Shown: piece after piece, positions 23,930 to 36,400 of the stretch
Position numbering within the stretch: position 1 is the stretch's first letter
How the letters are laid out: the number at the start of each line of letters is the position of its first letter
NCBI RefSeq assembly: GCF_037126465.1
Contig: NC_088206.1
Coordinates: 56,958,841-57,022,840 of the forward strand
Direction: 5' to 3'
Length of the DNA stretch: 64,000 nt
Origin: Ornithodoros turicata
Taxonomy: Eukaryota; Arthropoda; Arachnida; Ixodida; Argasidae
Translations under genes and position numbers: made by a program
The notes under the pieces: generated by a model
The model's database searches: none
Told to the model about the DNA's origin: nothing
What the model saw: the letters and a program-made list of their open reading frames with translations, nothing else

Positions 23930-25160
23930 GAACACATAGGCAGCAAAACAAAAATTTAAAATTCAGCATGTATGAAAATTGGGTGCAACAAATTTGCATA
24001 GTGTACGTGTACATTGTCATTCCTGAGATATATATTGTCATTGCAGGGAGGTCACAAAACAATAAATGTATTGTTTTGTCACTTCCCTGCACATTCATTG
24101 TATCTTGAAATGCGTATATGCCAGAATAAATGTTGAACTTGAAAAATGTATATTCTCTTCATTCATAGAGCATAACATCACTTATCTTCTTTACAAAAGC
24201 ATATCGTGTTACATCTTTGTCACGCAGAATGCACAACCAAGAAAGCCATCTTCCATTAAACATCACGTTTCAGACATGATTCAGTTGGTATCATTTCATA
24301 GACAGGGTACACCAGGGCTCGAGTTTCAAGCTCCAAATCGTCATGTTGCAGTTTGAAAACCGTACATGTGTAGTGCAAGAGAGCCCTCGCACATTAAAAT
24401 GTAAGATGGGAGTCACCGTTACTGAAAAGTAACTCCTATGAGAGAGACTGACGCTGCAGAAAAGTGTGCAAACTGCGGAAAGTGTCATACAAGATCTTCA
24501 GAAATTGTGCCTGGTTTCACGGCAGTGCTACCACACTCCCTTTTAGATGACGATGATAATGATTGGAGTTTCAGATGTGCAGCTGCATTTTTTGCAACGT
24601 GCTCCTCCTCCTTCTCTGGCTACTCATGTTGTTTACATCTACTGTTGATCACATTCATTTATCACATATTATATTCTTATATATTATTGTTATATTATCA
24701 CATATTCGATCACATTAAATTTAAAATTTAGCATATATGAGAAAATATCAGGATGGAAGTTGCTATTCATTGCTCATTCCAACCTAAAATTGAGTGCTAC
24801 AAATTTAGAGAGCGTACCTGATCATTGTCATTCCTAAAATATATATTGCCATTGTAGCAAGGTCACAAAACAATAAATGTAGCCTTTTGGGACCTCTCTG
24901 CACGTTCATTGTATCCTGAAACGCATAAGTGCAAGAAATAAATCTTGAACTTGAATAAACTTTATGTTGTATAAACTTGACATAAAATGTTGAATAATAT
25001 AATGAATGATATAAAATGTTGAATAATATAATGAATGATATAAAATGTTGAATAATATAATGAATGATATAAAATGTTGAATAAACTTGAACTCGTATAT
25101 TCTCTTTACTCATCATCAGTGATCTTCATTACAAAAGCATATCGTGTTAGACTTTTTTGT
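23930..25160. repeat. Tandem duplication, two diverged copies
   Basis: Two direct copies share blocks in the same order: a segment around GGTCACAAAACAATAAATGTA (24049 and 24862), CACATTCATTGTATCYTGAAAYGC (about 24090 and 24902), TTGAACTTGAA, and ACAAAAGCATATCGTGTTA (about 24193 and 25131). Spacing of the blocks is about 810-940 bp. Further matching text (CAAGCTCCAAAT near 24329 and 25218) extends the similarity. It is non-coding. Confidence 0.65.
24981..25084. repeat. 29-bp minisatellite, about 3.5 copies
   Basis: The unit ATAAAATGTTGAATAATATA followed by ATGAATGAT repeats three full times plus a partial copy, almost without mismatches. It lies inside the second copy of the 23.9-25.2 kb duplication and is absent from the first, so it expanded after that duplication. 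Confidence 0.85.
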
Positions 25161-26559
25161 TTGCGTTTCACAGACTTGAGTACACGAGGGCCAAAATAAC
25201 AAAATCACAACTGTTTCAAGCTCCAAATAGTCCTGTTGCAATTTGAAGACCACGGAGCTGCATTTTTTGGAACATGCTCCACATAACAAGCATGACAAAG
25301 TCAGCACTGGATAGCAGGACCCCGTCACCAAGCAGCTTTTCTCACGCTGCAGTTGTATTCAACAAAAGCACGTGAGTGCTGGAGAAGGACATTCAGTTTG
25401 GCACAATCGCGCCTGCAAATAATCAGAACAAATGAAGGAAGAAGCAAACAAACATAGAAGGGCTGTACTTCAAAAAGAGGTAAGTCCTGTGTCTCAAGCA
25501 GGTGTTACCACTTTCTAAGTAACTTAATTGATTAAGCTTACATCACTACCTGATTAACTGTCCTAACGAGTGTGATCTAATTGCGTGAAGTAATTATTTG
25601 GGCTGCTTCGGTGTGTCCATATTTGCGAGGCAAAGCACCGCTGTCGTTTACTAAAATACTCTTTCTAAGGCGATGCTTGATATAAATCATACTAAACGCA
25701 TACACGGCTAAAACAACGGCTGTGATTCTACAGAACGATCTCTTTCTGCCATATGCGAGTATATCTTTTCCCGGACCGTTCTTTATGGAACAATTTTTGT
25801 CCAGAACGCAGTACGGGATATTATATACATGGTTGTTGTTAACCTCAAGTCGTTTCTTATTGAAATATTGGCTGGGAAACGTGTTGTAGTACAATCCCCA
25901 GCGCTGCACTGCAGTGACGGTCTAGTTTCGGAATGAAAAACATAACGTAATTAAGAATCGAACGGCAGGACACCTGTGAAACACTGTTAGGATACATCAG
26001 TATACTGGCACCTTACAAAATTGTGTGATGACAAACAACGACCAATGCTTGCAGCGCAATAAATACTCACAATCTCTGTTGCCTCCCATTGTTTTCTATG
26101 GGCACACACAGCACTTTAGGGCCCACCAACATGGCGGCCCGAAGGCACGCCTCTCCCCCACGAGCCCCTCTCCCATGCGCGATCCAGCCTTTATACATAG
26201 AGATCAGTGGGCTATACATAGCTTGTACGTACGTCACCGTGCTGACGTCACAACCCGTTGTCGGCCATGTTGGTGGTCATACGGCGCTTGTTTACGAATG
26301 ATCTATACTGGTCAACTGCGCTGTTGTTGGCTGCTCTAACCGATCATGGAAAAAGAAAGACGAAGCAAGGAATCTTTCTGACACCGGTTCTGGTTCTGCA
26401 GAAGACGATGAAAACGACGAAGTGTCGTTTCGAATTCTGCAGCTGTTCAGCTGTTCTTAGCCAGCGCTTTTGAGCTGCGAACGTATCTTCGCCTTTTCCC
26501 TTGCGCTTAACTTCACGGCTATCCTCCGCGAGCCCCTCACCTATCGTTATTCCGACAAG
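25161..26559. other. Gene-free stretch
   Basis: No recognisable gene. A segment at about 26160-26215 (around GCGATCCAGCCTTTATACA) is an inverted relative of one near 22111-22170, so it belongs to a dispersed repeat family. Confidence 0.4.
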
Positions 26560-26696
26560 CCTAAACCCCCTCCTCTTCCTCCTCACATATATAGCTAGCG
26601 TTCAGGAAAATCCACACCTATGACCCTCATCTGGTACTGGCCAATCGCCCTTAGTGGATAACGGCCATTTCCCCGAGGATGAAGAAGAAGAAGAAG
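26560..26696 (+). mobile_element. LINE 3' end fragment with GAA tail
   Basis: TGGCCAATCGCCCT, then ACGGCCATTTCC, then a (GAA)5 tail matches the 3' end of the LINE at 37.13-37.20 kb (same order, same GAA tail). It is therefore a severely 5'-truncated or tandem upstream copy of that family. Its left boundary is approximate. Confidence 0.7.
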
Positions 26697-27090
26697 CTGT
26701 TCAGCAGCTGTTCTTCAGCGTCTCGTCTCTCTCTCGAGTTTCCTGTCCATATCTTTGGCCTCTTAAGCCTTTTTTTGTGGATGCCCCTGGTCCTAGTGCT
26801 GGTCCGCCGGCGGGTAATTGACCAGGGCCGAGCGCAGCCGGCGGCGATGCCGGCCACTAGCAGTGGGCCTGGAGCGCGTTGTTGGCGTTCGCAGGTGAGC
26901 GCTGCTCGTCACCGTTGCCAGAGCAACGGAGCGTCCGCGTGACCCTCGTCGTCACGTGCAGCTAAAGCGGCGTTGCTGGCCACTTTCACACCGTCGCTGC
27001 GCTCCTCGGTTACCGTCATCGGGGTGAGAGTGAGAGACGACGGAAATCTTAGCGTCATTCGTCGTCAGTAAGAGTCGCGAGAGCTCAAAG

Positions 27091-29385
27091 ATGGCGGAGC
27101 TCTATGCATATTTCGCAGATGTGGGCATCGGTGAAGATGATGTGGTTCGCGTGTTTCGTCCACATACTGACGCATTCACAGCCCTGTCAGATGATCAGTT
27201 CGTTGCACACTTCCGGCTCTCAAAAGATGCAACTCGAAAAGTCTGCAACGCAGTTTCGGAAGACTTGAAACGACGTACGTATTACCTTTCTGTATTACGT
27301 GTTACGCAGTTGTATTAGAAGTTGTAGTCGTTGTATCATTTAACCACCAATCAATAGGTAATGCAGTATGAATAATGTAGCGAAATGTGATTGCATATAC
27401 GCGTACAATGAGTTGTCTCGCGGGGTAAAGGCACGAATGATTACGTGTGTAGCGAATGGCCGTGAGCGGAGATTGGCCTCCTCTTCTTCTTCTACTCCAT
27501 TCAATAACGAAATTATCTTCTTTGTCCAGCCAGCGGGATTCTGTAATATTTTACTTTGTTTCCTCCTCTGTGCCGGACCTCGCATTAATTCGCATTATAG
27601 CTAGGGGGTAGAAAAAGAAGAGGAGAGAAGGAGGACAGAACATCGGGGATAGGTTTCGTGCAACTTGCTGGGCTCTGAATGTAGTAAACCCGCGTTGACA
27701 GAAAATGTATTTCATTTACAGCACAGCAGTGGCGTTCCACCACGCTTTCCGTGGAACAGAGGGTTCTGATGGCACTGCGATTCTATGGAACCGGCGCCTT
27801 TCTCGACAACATCGCTCATGAGGAGTATTTCGCAACGACAAAGCGACCGGTTTCAGAGGCCATTCATGCAGTCAGCATGGCCATCATAAAAAACCTGCCT
27901 CCCAGCTACTTGCGATTTCCTTCAACCCCTGAAGAAAAGATGGCTGTGAAGCGTGGTTTCTATGATATAAAAGGTCTGCTAGGTTGTCTTGGTATGTAAC
28001 ATATGTGCATGAACACCATGCAACCACATTGTATCGCGTATTCATAATGCTACCTTTCATGCAGGCGCAGTTGATGGGACGGCAGTCTCAATCATCGCAC
28101 CAAGCACGGCAGATCCACGCTTTATTGATGGCAACTATTACTGCCATAAGGGGTATCATGCATTGAACGTTCTGGGGGTATGTAAATATGGAATCAATTA
28201 CAGTGTGTACTTTCAAGAAGCATTTTTAAAGACGTACGAGCAGTGCTATAAAGACTTCTATATATGAACAGATCTGCGATGCAAGTCGACGGATACTCCA
28301 CATTAATGCAAGATACCCAGGAAGCTTGTGCTGGAGCTTGTGCAGGATACGCCAGAGGGCCTCAGTCCTTTTTGCAGAGGGAGAGTGGCGGTAATTTCAA
28401 GCTCACACTGCAAGATGATGCACAGTAGAAGAATACACACTGTTTATTTGACTGTGAAAGAATAACGAAATTGTGATACAAACAGTAAATGAATGTGGTG
28501 ATAACTTGCAAACGTGGAATGAACACACTTAAAGATGCTTTAATAACAGAATAAACACGCTTTAACATACTTGAGCTACATCGAACAAAGTAAGGATACC
28601 AGTAATGCACATTGGACCGTTTAGGACAAAATCTGGTTTTAAAGAGATGAATGTTTGTTACAGGATCAGCTTAAAGGGGCTGGGACACTTTCACACATGT
28701 GGTTCATTACATCATGAATGCATTGCACTGCATGTTAGAATACTAAGTGAAACTTGCAACGCAGGTTGACATCGGTGCAAAGAACTGTCTTTTACGATTA
28801 TGTCAAATAACCTGGAATGACCTGTCGCAACCCCTTTAAGGAAGAAACTGTCTTTAAAAAAGACGAAACTTGTTGAAAAGATCAGTACAATGAAAATAGT
28901 TTGGTTTCAAAAATTTGGTTAAAGGATGAGTATCACAGAAGGAAGTTAACATGTTACTTTGTATATGCTTCACAGGGGACCTCGGTTACCCACTTGAACC
29001 CTGGCTCATGACTCCTTTTCGGTCTCCTGGAACAGACAAAGAGGAAGCATTCAACAAGGCTCACAGCAGCACCAGAGTTCGGATCGAACAGTGTTTCGGA
29101 GTGTTGAAGATGCGCTTCAGGTGCTTGCAGCGTTACCGCACTCTACACTTTGCACCAGACAGGGTCTGTAACATCATTACTGCATGTGCCATTCTGCACA
29201 ACATATGTCACTCTTACAATTTGCCTATGCCAACTGAGGAGCCTGACGTGATGACTGTAGAAAATGACAGTGACCATGAGGAATCTAATGAGGACGATTT
29301 TGGAGCTGCCGATAATCCCAGCCGTGACACTTCAACATCTCAGGCAATGCGCATACGCAATAGAATTGTGGACAGATACTTTTAA
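27091..29385 (+). CDS. HARBI1-like DDE transposase (spliced, partly eroded)
   Basis: Cuts and joins the element's ends in the nucleus. Exons by GT-AG and phase: 27091-27274 (ATG in GATGGCGG context), 27722-27991, 28065-28177, a degraded exon from 28272 to about 28375, and 28976-29385 (TAA). The N-terminal part is helix-rich and DNA-binding-like (FRLSKDATRKVCNAV, then VLMALRFYGTGAFLDNIAHE). The DDE_Tnp_4 catalytic region shows the first Asp in GAVDGTAVSI, the second in GDLGYPLEPW (usually GDSGYP) and the Glu in RIEQCFGVLKMRFRCL. The C-terminal acidic tail (ENDSDHEESNEDDF) is typical. In the fourth exon RILHINARYPGS is recognisable, but the following His-Asp segment is scrambled, so the copy is probably inactive. 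The family's usual length of about 350-400 aa is consistent. Confidence 0.82.
28675..28835. mobile_element. TTAA-flanked MITE within the Harbinger transposase intron
   Basis: TTAA at 28671-28674 precedes AGGGGCTGGGACA, and the right end TGTCGCAACCCCT is followed by TTAA at 28836-28839. The termini are imperfect inverted repeats. It is 161 bp and non-coding. It is nested, so it inserted after the Harbinger copy arrived. Confidence 0.65.
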
Positions 29386-29702
29386 GTTTTAACACATACA
29401 AAAACATAAAGGGCGCCTCATCCAAACCATGTATCTGCCTTCTGACCTTCGTGACACATTCTTGGCAGGTCCCCATTGCTTAGTTTGGTACTGTCTCTAT
29501 AAGAGTGAGTTTCAAGTATTAATACTAGAGACACATAAATAGCTATGTATTTGCAATACCCACTTCAAGAATTCAGTTGCAAGCATTTTATTATGTACAG
29601 CCTCATACTGCAAGTTTAGTTGTTTTCAACGAGTTGTCTAAACGAGCTCAAGCATGTTGTGCCGTTAGATGATCCTAGCACGACAACAAAGCTGAACTTA
29701 CA

Positions 29703-31444
29703 TTATGCTTGCATGTCCCTGTTTCTCTCTCTGTTCAGCATGAGTGTAACCAACTCGGTCATGGGGCCGATCAGTGGTGCCAGGAGCTGTACAAAACAGG
29801 CCTGCTGTTAGTACATGACAGGTATAGGGAATGTGTATGAACCCAGTTATTAGGGAAGCTAAGGAATTATCTTCAACATTGTAGCGGTATGGATGAAGAG
29901 TTTCGAGCTCAGTAATGCAAATAAAATATCAAGACCAGAACTATGCCAATTCATATGACTACCTCACGGAGCTGTGCCACCTCTTGTCCCAACCGCTCTT
30001 GTACTTCAAGGATGCGGTTTGCCACAGGAGGTGGTACCCTCCTGCGCCTGCGGCGGCACACTCTCTGTCTCTGTACGTCCCCCTCGGCTGCAATTGCTGG
30101 AGCTGTAGTTGGTATCTCAGGACACGCTTGAGTGTTCATGCCTGGGATGTGGGGTGCATCACTGGAGGTGCTAGGTTGAGGGTCCACTTCCTGTAATCAT
30201 TTTATGTGAATTTCTCTTAAATGATAATATTTCACAGTGTATATACCACAGGTGCACGGTTCTCCTCTTCTGGTGCATCATCCATGTCTTCTGGTGGTTG
30301 GGGGTTCGACTGTTCAAAACACAATGAACGTAACGTTAAAGCACAGTGCAGGTGGAGTCAACTGATGGGTCAAACACCTCTATTGAGGTGTTTGGTGAGG
30401 TGACATGGCACGTGAAAATTTTTCCACATATCTGAAATTGGAGAGAGCTAAAAGAAGGGCCAGTTGGTCGTACATTAAGAAAATTAGTAGAAAACACAGA
30501 TTCTGCAGTGCTGGGGGCTACCGAATTACAGCACAACTCACATACAGAGCACTGAATTGGCTGAAATATTACATTAGTCATCCCTAAATAATTATGGACA
30601 AGTGGTGTACAACATGCAACGTGGAAAGGAAAAGTAATGACAGATCACCAAATGTATAGACACATGACAAAAAGAATAATAAGGTAGCTAAGAAAAAAAA
30701 TTTAGTAATAATGTTTTTGTCGGGGGGTGAACATATTCTCAATGAAACAAGAATTTTACTTAACAGATGTAAGCAATGAGTCTGCCTGTCTGTCGGAACT
30801 TTCTGAGAGGAAAGGAAGGAATGATTCCTGCCACAAAAGGAGAACAAAGCAAATACCGCGTATGAACGCATACCATCTTAAGAAATAAGACCTTTTGATG
30901 CGAACACAGTGCATCACAGTGTTTTTATTGTCCTTTCGTGTGGCCAGCATGGGTGTTACATTAACTAATAGTATGGTGATCTGAAGCAGAACACTTACCT
31001 CTGACGGCAGCAACACGCCATCTTCAGTGAGGTTAGCGCCACCGGCAACCCCCCCACTGTGTCCCAGCCAACCAGGGCCATAACACGAGAATCCAGACCC
31101 CGTAGAGAAGATGCAACGTCAACGACGCGTACTGTACTTTCCTCTAAGGGCTCTGTTCCCTCGTGTATGGCCATGCCGCCACCTCCGCTAGTGCTCAAGA
31201 TGTTGGTTAGGCTGGCCCGTGCATTCCTGCGGACGCGGTACCTCCAGTTCTTCCATAAAACTTGCCACCCGGCAGCTGTCTTAACTATGCCGCCGAGGGA
31301 GTTCAGGCAGGAAGCGATGTCCTCCCATTTCTTCCTCCTGTCTTCTTTAGTCTCCCCTCGCATGAATTGCCGGTTGTTGCAAAGCTCCGGGTGCTGTTCC
31401 ATGAATGCCAGGAGCTGAACCTTCTGGGATTCATTCATTGCCAT
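29703..31444 (-). CDS. Myb/SANT-like accessory protein of the Harbinger element
   Basis: The second gene of PIF/Harbinger transposons encodes a Myb/SANT-like DNA-binding protein that helps the transposase reach the nucleus and bind the ends. Minus-strand exons: 30999-31444 (ATG at 31444, just after an acceptor-like CAG), 30250-30309, 29963-30190, 29703-29786 (TAA). Residues about 8-75 form the Myb/SANT-like domain (MEQHPELCNNRQFMRG, DRRKKWEDIASCLNSLGG, then GWQVLWKNWRYRVRRNA). The rest is an acidic linker (EDMDDAPEEENRAP), a basic run RRRRRRV and a Leu-rich tail (ILEVQERLGQEVAQLREL, MTELVTLMLNRERNRDM), likely coiled coil. Exons 3-4 join in phase 0. The join of exons 1-2 is one base out of phase, so an indel or wrong site is possible. 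Confidence 0.7.
30371..30394. repeat. Short perfect hairpin
   Basis: CAAACACCTC and GAGGTGTTTG flank a 4-bp loop, within an intron of the minus-strand Harbinger gene. Function unknown. Confidence 0.4.
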
Positions 31445-32170
31445 ACCTGTAAACCGAAAGCAGTATAACAACTGATTGGACATTTCTCGTCCATGACCCC
31501 TCAGGTGAAAAATGTTTGCATTTACATGTGGCTTATTAAAAAAATTCAGCTTGAAACCACTTTAAACCACTTCGTACGTAAACTGTGGAAAACAGTGGAA
31601 ACTGTTTCATAAACCATTTCGTATTGCAGATATTTTTCACCTGAGCCTTATAGAGACGTTAATATCCCGTCGCTAGTATCTACCTGCCTCATAAAAGTGC
31701 AAAACTTACCAAGCGCCAGTCTTTTGACTTTTGTTGGTTGGAGCTGCAGGAGCTAGTAAGCGTCTAGTGATATGCGTCGCAGCAGAGCGGCAGATCTAGC
31801 AGACGACACTTGAGGATCTCTGATTGGTTAACTTATATTTATAGGCCAGTTGTAGAACCACCTTCATGTCAGCGCATAAACGGCAACTTTATTCGACGAA
31901 AAGAAGAATAACATTCAATGAAAGTACCAGCATTTCTGTTATTGGAAATATTTCTCATTTTTTGAAGCTGCAAAGAGGCATCTGGTACGGAGGGTACCGT
32001 CACAGCAGCGTCCCGGAAATGGAAAAAGAAGAGGACGCAAATGACGGTTCGTTAGAGTCACGTTGCTGGCCAGTGGGAGGGTGTCGTCATTCCGCTAGCG
32101 GCGCGGTGACGGTGACGAGCTGCGATACACGGCGACAACATGGCCAACAACGCACCCCTGACCCATACTG

Positions 32171-33440
32171 GTCGGCGTCCGTGAGCCTACGCTCTGTTCC
32201 CCTGGACCTCTTCAGAGCCAATGGCCTTGCTTCCATCCCGTTGTTCTAAAACCAACCAATGGCGCAATCATCCGCTCTAAAAATCCCAAAGCCCTGCTTC
32301 AAGGCCTCGAAGCCGCAACTCCTGACTTCCGAGACACCGCTGAGGTCCGCCAATACGGCAGAGATGGCATTGTCTGCAAATCCGCCAACCTGAATGTTAT
32401 ACGCTCCCTTCTAGCCACATCCTCCTTCGTGGGCGTTCCCGTTGATGCCTTTATCCCGCATCACGTTGCCTCCGTCAAAGGTGTGGTGAGAGGTGTAGAC
32501 GTCTCTCTCCCAGCATCCGAGGTCCTGGAGCTGTTCGCCGACATTGGCGCGCTGGATGCATTCCGCTGCAGCAGACTCGATAACGACCTACGCATCGCCA
32601 CTGAGTCTGTCGTCGTGACTTTCGCGGGTCATTCCTGCCCGTCCGAAATAAAGTCTCGGCCCCTCATCTTCTGCGTGGACCCCTACAAACGAAGACCCAT
32701 GCATTGCAAGCGTTGCTTCCAGTTCGGGCATAATATCAAGAACTGTAGGTCCGATCCCCGTTATTGGCGCTGCGGAGAAGCCCACACGGAATCCACCTGC
32801 TCTGGTAACTCTGCCACGAAATGCTGCCTCTGTGGCGGCTCCCACCCAGCTGACTGTCAATCATGTCCTTGCCGTGAGCAGGAGTCCTCCTTGCTTGAGT
32901 TCATGGACTCTCGTCACTGTTCCCGCTTTGATACCTCTGCCACTTTAAGGAGCCGTGGCTGTGATTTCGCCAGCAGAGCTCAGCAGCCCCGAGTCCTAGA
33001 TGACCGGCTCCAAAACATGATCAATGCCGCCGTCAACGCCGCCGTCGAGGCCGCCGTGTCGAAGATGAGGGAAGAAATTTCCTCCCTTTGCTCTATGGTT
33101 GCGTCACTCTCCTCCGCGCTCTGAGTCTGGTGGTGCCGTCCAAGGCCTCAAGCAAGCGACTGAGGTACCCGCTCCGGTGCCTCCCCCTCGCATGCTCAGC
33201 CCTGTGAACCTCTCCCTCCCTCTCGTCTTCCGACCTCCGAGCAAGCTCTCCCTCAATGCTCGTCTCCTGAGGACATGGACGCCACGGCTTCGCACTCCAA
33301 ACGTGGTGCCTCTCCCCCTGCACTAAGCTCGTGCAGCCCCTGCGATAACCCCATGGGTAAGCGATCGAAGAAAGTGGGCAAAAAGATGTGTGGGTATGGA
33401 AACATTCCTCTCCGCCGCAGTTGCAACATCTATATATTAA
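32171..33440 (+). pseudogene. LINE ORF1 (gag-like, CCHC zinc knuckles), frameshifted
   Basis: ORF1 proteins bind the element's RNA in the cytoplasm. The frame is open through the 5' edge and reads FHPVVLKPTNGAIIRSKNP, then AEVRQYGRDGIVCKSANLN. An ATG at 32429 exists but lies inside this frame and is not the real start. Zinc knuckles follow: CKRCFQFGHNIKNC, a second with a Trp replacing its first Cys (YWRCGEAHTESTC, so eroded), and CCLCGGSHPADCQSC. The frame stops at 33124. Clearly related coding continues in other frames to about 33430 (PVPPPRMLSPV, then GKRSKKVGKKMCG), so at least two indels broke the C-terminus. Codon use is GC-rich compared with the surroundings. Confidence 0.75.
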
Positions 33441-33443
33441 CCG

Positions 33444-36400
33444 ATGCAGAGTAGCCTTCGCGTCCTTCAATGGAACTGCCTCTCGATTTCATCAACCCTG
33501 CCGACCTACATATGCTCATCTCTCATTGTTCACCTGACGTTATTGTTCTGCAAGAGACGTGGCTGTCACCGCGTCGCCCCTTCTCCTTCCCCGGCTTCCA
33601 TGCATTTCGACTGGATCGACCCGTGGGGAAAGGAGGCGGCCTCTTGGCCCTTGTTTCTCACCAGCTTGTGGACTCCGCCCATGTTGCATGGCAGATTGCG
33701 TCCCCTCTCTGCGAGGCTCTTGCGGTCCAGCTCACACTTCCCTGCAACGGGTCCCTGGCTGTTTTGAACGTGTACTGCCCAGCGGCCTTCCAATCCCCCT
33801 CGACTCTCAGCGGTGCCCCACGGATACGTGGTCGCTGGTGATTTCAACTCGCATCACGTTCAATGCGGGCTCAAGACCGACTCCAACGGCAGGAAGCTGT
33901 GGGACTGGATATGCCGTCATAACCTCTCTGTTGGGAATGACTGATCTCCAACGTTCCTCCGTGGCACCGCCCGTTCTGTGTTCGACCTCACTCTACACCC
34001 CTCTTCGGTCCGCCTGATGTCGTGGCGAACCCTCATCTTGGGTTCCAACAGTGACCATCTGACTATCTTCTTCGAAGTGGCCATTCCTGCCAAGCAGTCT
34101 GTCTCTTCGCGCTCCCTGTGCAATTTCCACCGGCAAGAGAAGAACCTGGAGCGACTCCTTCAGGAAGGTGTTGGCCTACCTGCCAGCGACCGCGCGGTCA
34201 ATGCCGTGACCTCTTTGTCACTCTCGAAAGCGGCTGCTACTTTTAGTCTCATTAAGCGCTCGCAGTCAAACTGCGCCCCGTGGTGGACCGAGGCTTGTAC
34301 AAGGGCCTACCGTCGTCGCAAGGCTGCTTGGAAACAAGTGCTTGCAAACACGTCCTAAGTGAACTGGAAGAATTACCAGTTTCTCAAGGCTGTCTTTAAA
34401 CGTACCATCTCCGCGGCTAAGCAGTGTTTCTACAACGAGCGCAACTCATTTCTGTCCAACCCGAAGCATCGGAAGGCCCTCCACCAGCATATTACACACC
34501 TCCGACGATCGCTGTCCTGCGAACCCCCATGCGACTCCTCTGTCGTGCCTGATGACATTGCCAGAACCCGGCTCGAAGACATAGCCAGAGGTCTTGTGCT
34601 GCGCTTCCACAGCTCTGTTTCACGAGTCCAAGCGCTGCCCGACGAATCGACATCCGGCTTCTGCGCCGTTCCCGAAGAGGAACTCGACTCAGTTGTGCGT
34701 GCTCTTCCGAACTCTGCCTCTGGTCCGGACGGCATTACAGGCAGAATGCTGCGGTCCCTGTGGGCTTCCCATCCTCGCGAGCTTCTAAATATTGTGAATG
34801 TGTTGCTCGAGCAGTCATGGCTCCCAGACGACTGGAAGGTGGCCAAGGTGGTCGTCGTTAAGAAAATTCCCGCGAGGGGCCTGGTCATGGACAACATTCG
34901 TCCAATTGCCCTGACCTCCGTCCTCTGCAAGTCTATCGAGGGCATTCTGCACCGCCGTCTTTCCTCTTTCTTGGAGAATACAACTGCTCTTAATGACAGC
35001 CAGATTGGCTTTCGCCCCCGCTGCTAAATTTGAATGGCCCACGCGAACCTTTAAAGCCAGATCTGCCTTGCGCGTGAGAACGGGGAATTGTCTGCTCTGG
35101 TTGCCCTAGATATTGCCAAGGCCTACGATAGCGTGGAGCACTGCATCCTCCTTCAGTGCATGGCTGCCCTCAACATACCCCCATATGTCATCTTGTGGGT
35201 GAGCAAGTTCTTCTCCGGACGTTCGTTTTTCTGCTCTGATGGCCGTTTTACATCTTTGTCGCACACTCAACTCAGGGGTCTCCCTCAGGGATCTGTTTTG
35301 TCCCCTTTGCTGTTTAACATCTTGATGAGCTCCATGCCTCTGAAGCCTGACATTCTTACCATGACTTATGCGGATGATATTGCCTTCTTCGCCTCGTCCA
35401 CCTTTCTCCATGTGCTGTACGAGGTGCTCCAAGCATACCTCTCTGCTCTATCCGACCGGATGCGCTCCGCACACCTCTCCTTGAACGCCCAGAAATCCGC
35501 AGTGATCTTATTCCAACCCAGCAGCCAACCTGTGGGGGCCCTAACCATCGACCTGAAAACTGGCACCGAGCCTATCCTGCAGACTAACCTGCTGAAGTAT
35601 TTGGGTGTCTGGTACGACGACAAGCTCCACTGGGACCATCACATTGAGGTAGTGAGCCAAAAAGCTACAAAGGCAACTGGCATCCTCCATCGTTGCTCCA
35701 GCCCCCGCATTGGTATGCGGCGGACCGCCTTACTCTTACTTTACAAGTGTTATGTGCGGCCCATTCTGGAGTTCGGGTGCACTCTGTTTTCCTACCCCCC
35801 GGACTATCGCCTAAACAGGCTCTTTGTTATCGAGAGGAAAGCCTTGCGCGTATGCTTGGGTCTCCCTAAGTATGCAGCCAACCAGGCGCTTTATGCCGAA
35901 GCTCGTATCCCTCCCCTCAATATCTGGTTTCGCCTGCTGGCAGTGAACTGCTTCCTTTCCCTCTGCCAGAGCCCACTGGCGTTGAGACACAATGAGTCCC
36001 TCAGGAACGTGACTCGGTGGGTCTCTCGGCGGTGGCGCAGGTCCAACATCCCCCAACTTGTATTCGTCGACTCCCTTTTGGCACCCCTGAAGGTATCGTT
36101 GTCTGATCTGGCCCCACCCACCTGCCCGCTGAGGGACCTGTCTCTGCTGATCGCTGAAGCCTTCCTCCCTGGACGTGTCCTAGCTCCACCGGCCAGGCTC
36201 GAGGCCCTCCTCACGGACCACGTCAGCCGGTTTCAGTCTCACCTGGTTGTTGCCACAGATGCTTCCGTGGCCGCCGGGCTGGCGGGTGCTGGAATTGTCT
36301 TCCCGCAGCTGGATGCGCACTTCCCGATTTGCCTCCCGGACTTCACTCCAGTGTTTGAGAGCGAGCTCCTCGCCATGATACTGGCTCTCCGCATGGTCCC

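Larger units (their letters stand above)
26865..32164 (+). mobile_element. PIF/Harbinger-type DNA transposon with two genes
   Basis: The left terminus GGGCCTGGAGCGCGTTGTTG at 26865 and the inverse of the right terminus GGGTCAGGGGTGCGTTGTTG (ending at 32164) match at 16 of 20, and GCTCGTCACCGT is shared further in, so terminal inverted repeats are present. Inside are the two genes expected of autonomous PIF/Harbinger elements: a DDE transposase (plus, 27091-29385) and a Myb/SANT-like protein (minus, 29703-31444), convergent. Length is 5300 bp. A clean 3-bp duplication was not found (AGT on the left, ATA on the right). A TTAA-flanked MITE sits in the last transposase intron. Confidence 0.82.

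Noticed and set aside
31866..32249. 127-codon plus-strand frame across the right Harbinger end
   Set aside because: It reads through the terminal inverted repeat into the LINE and has no domain, so it is accidental.
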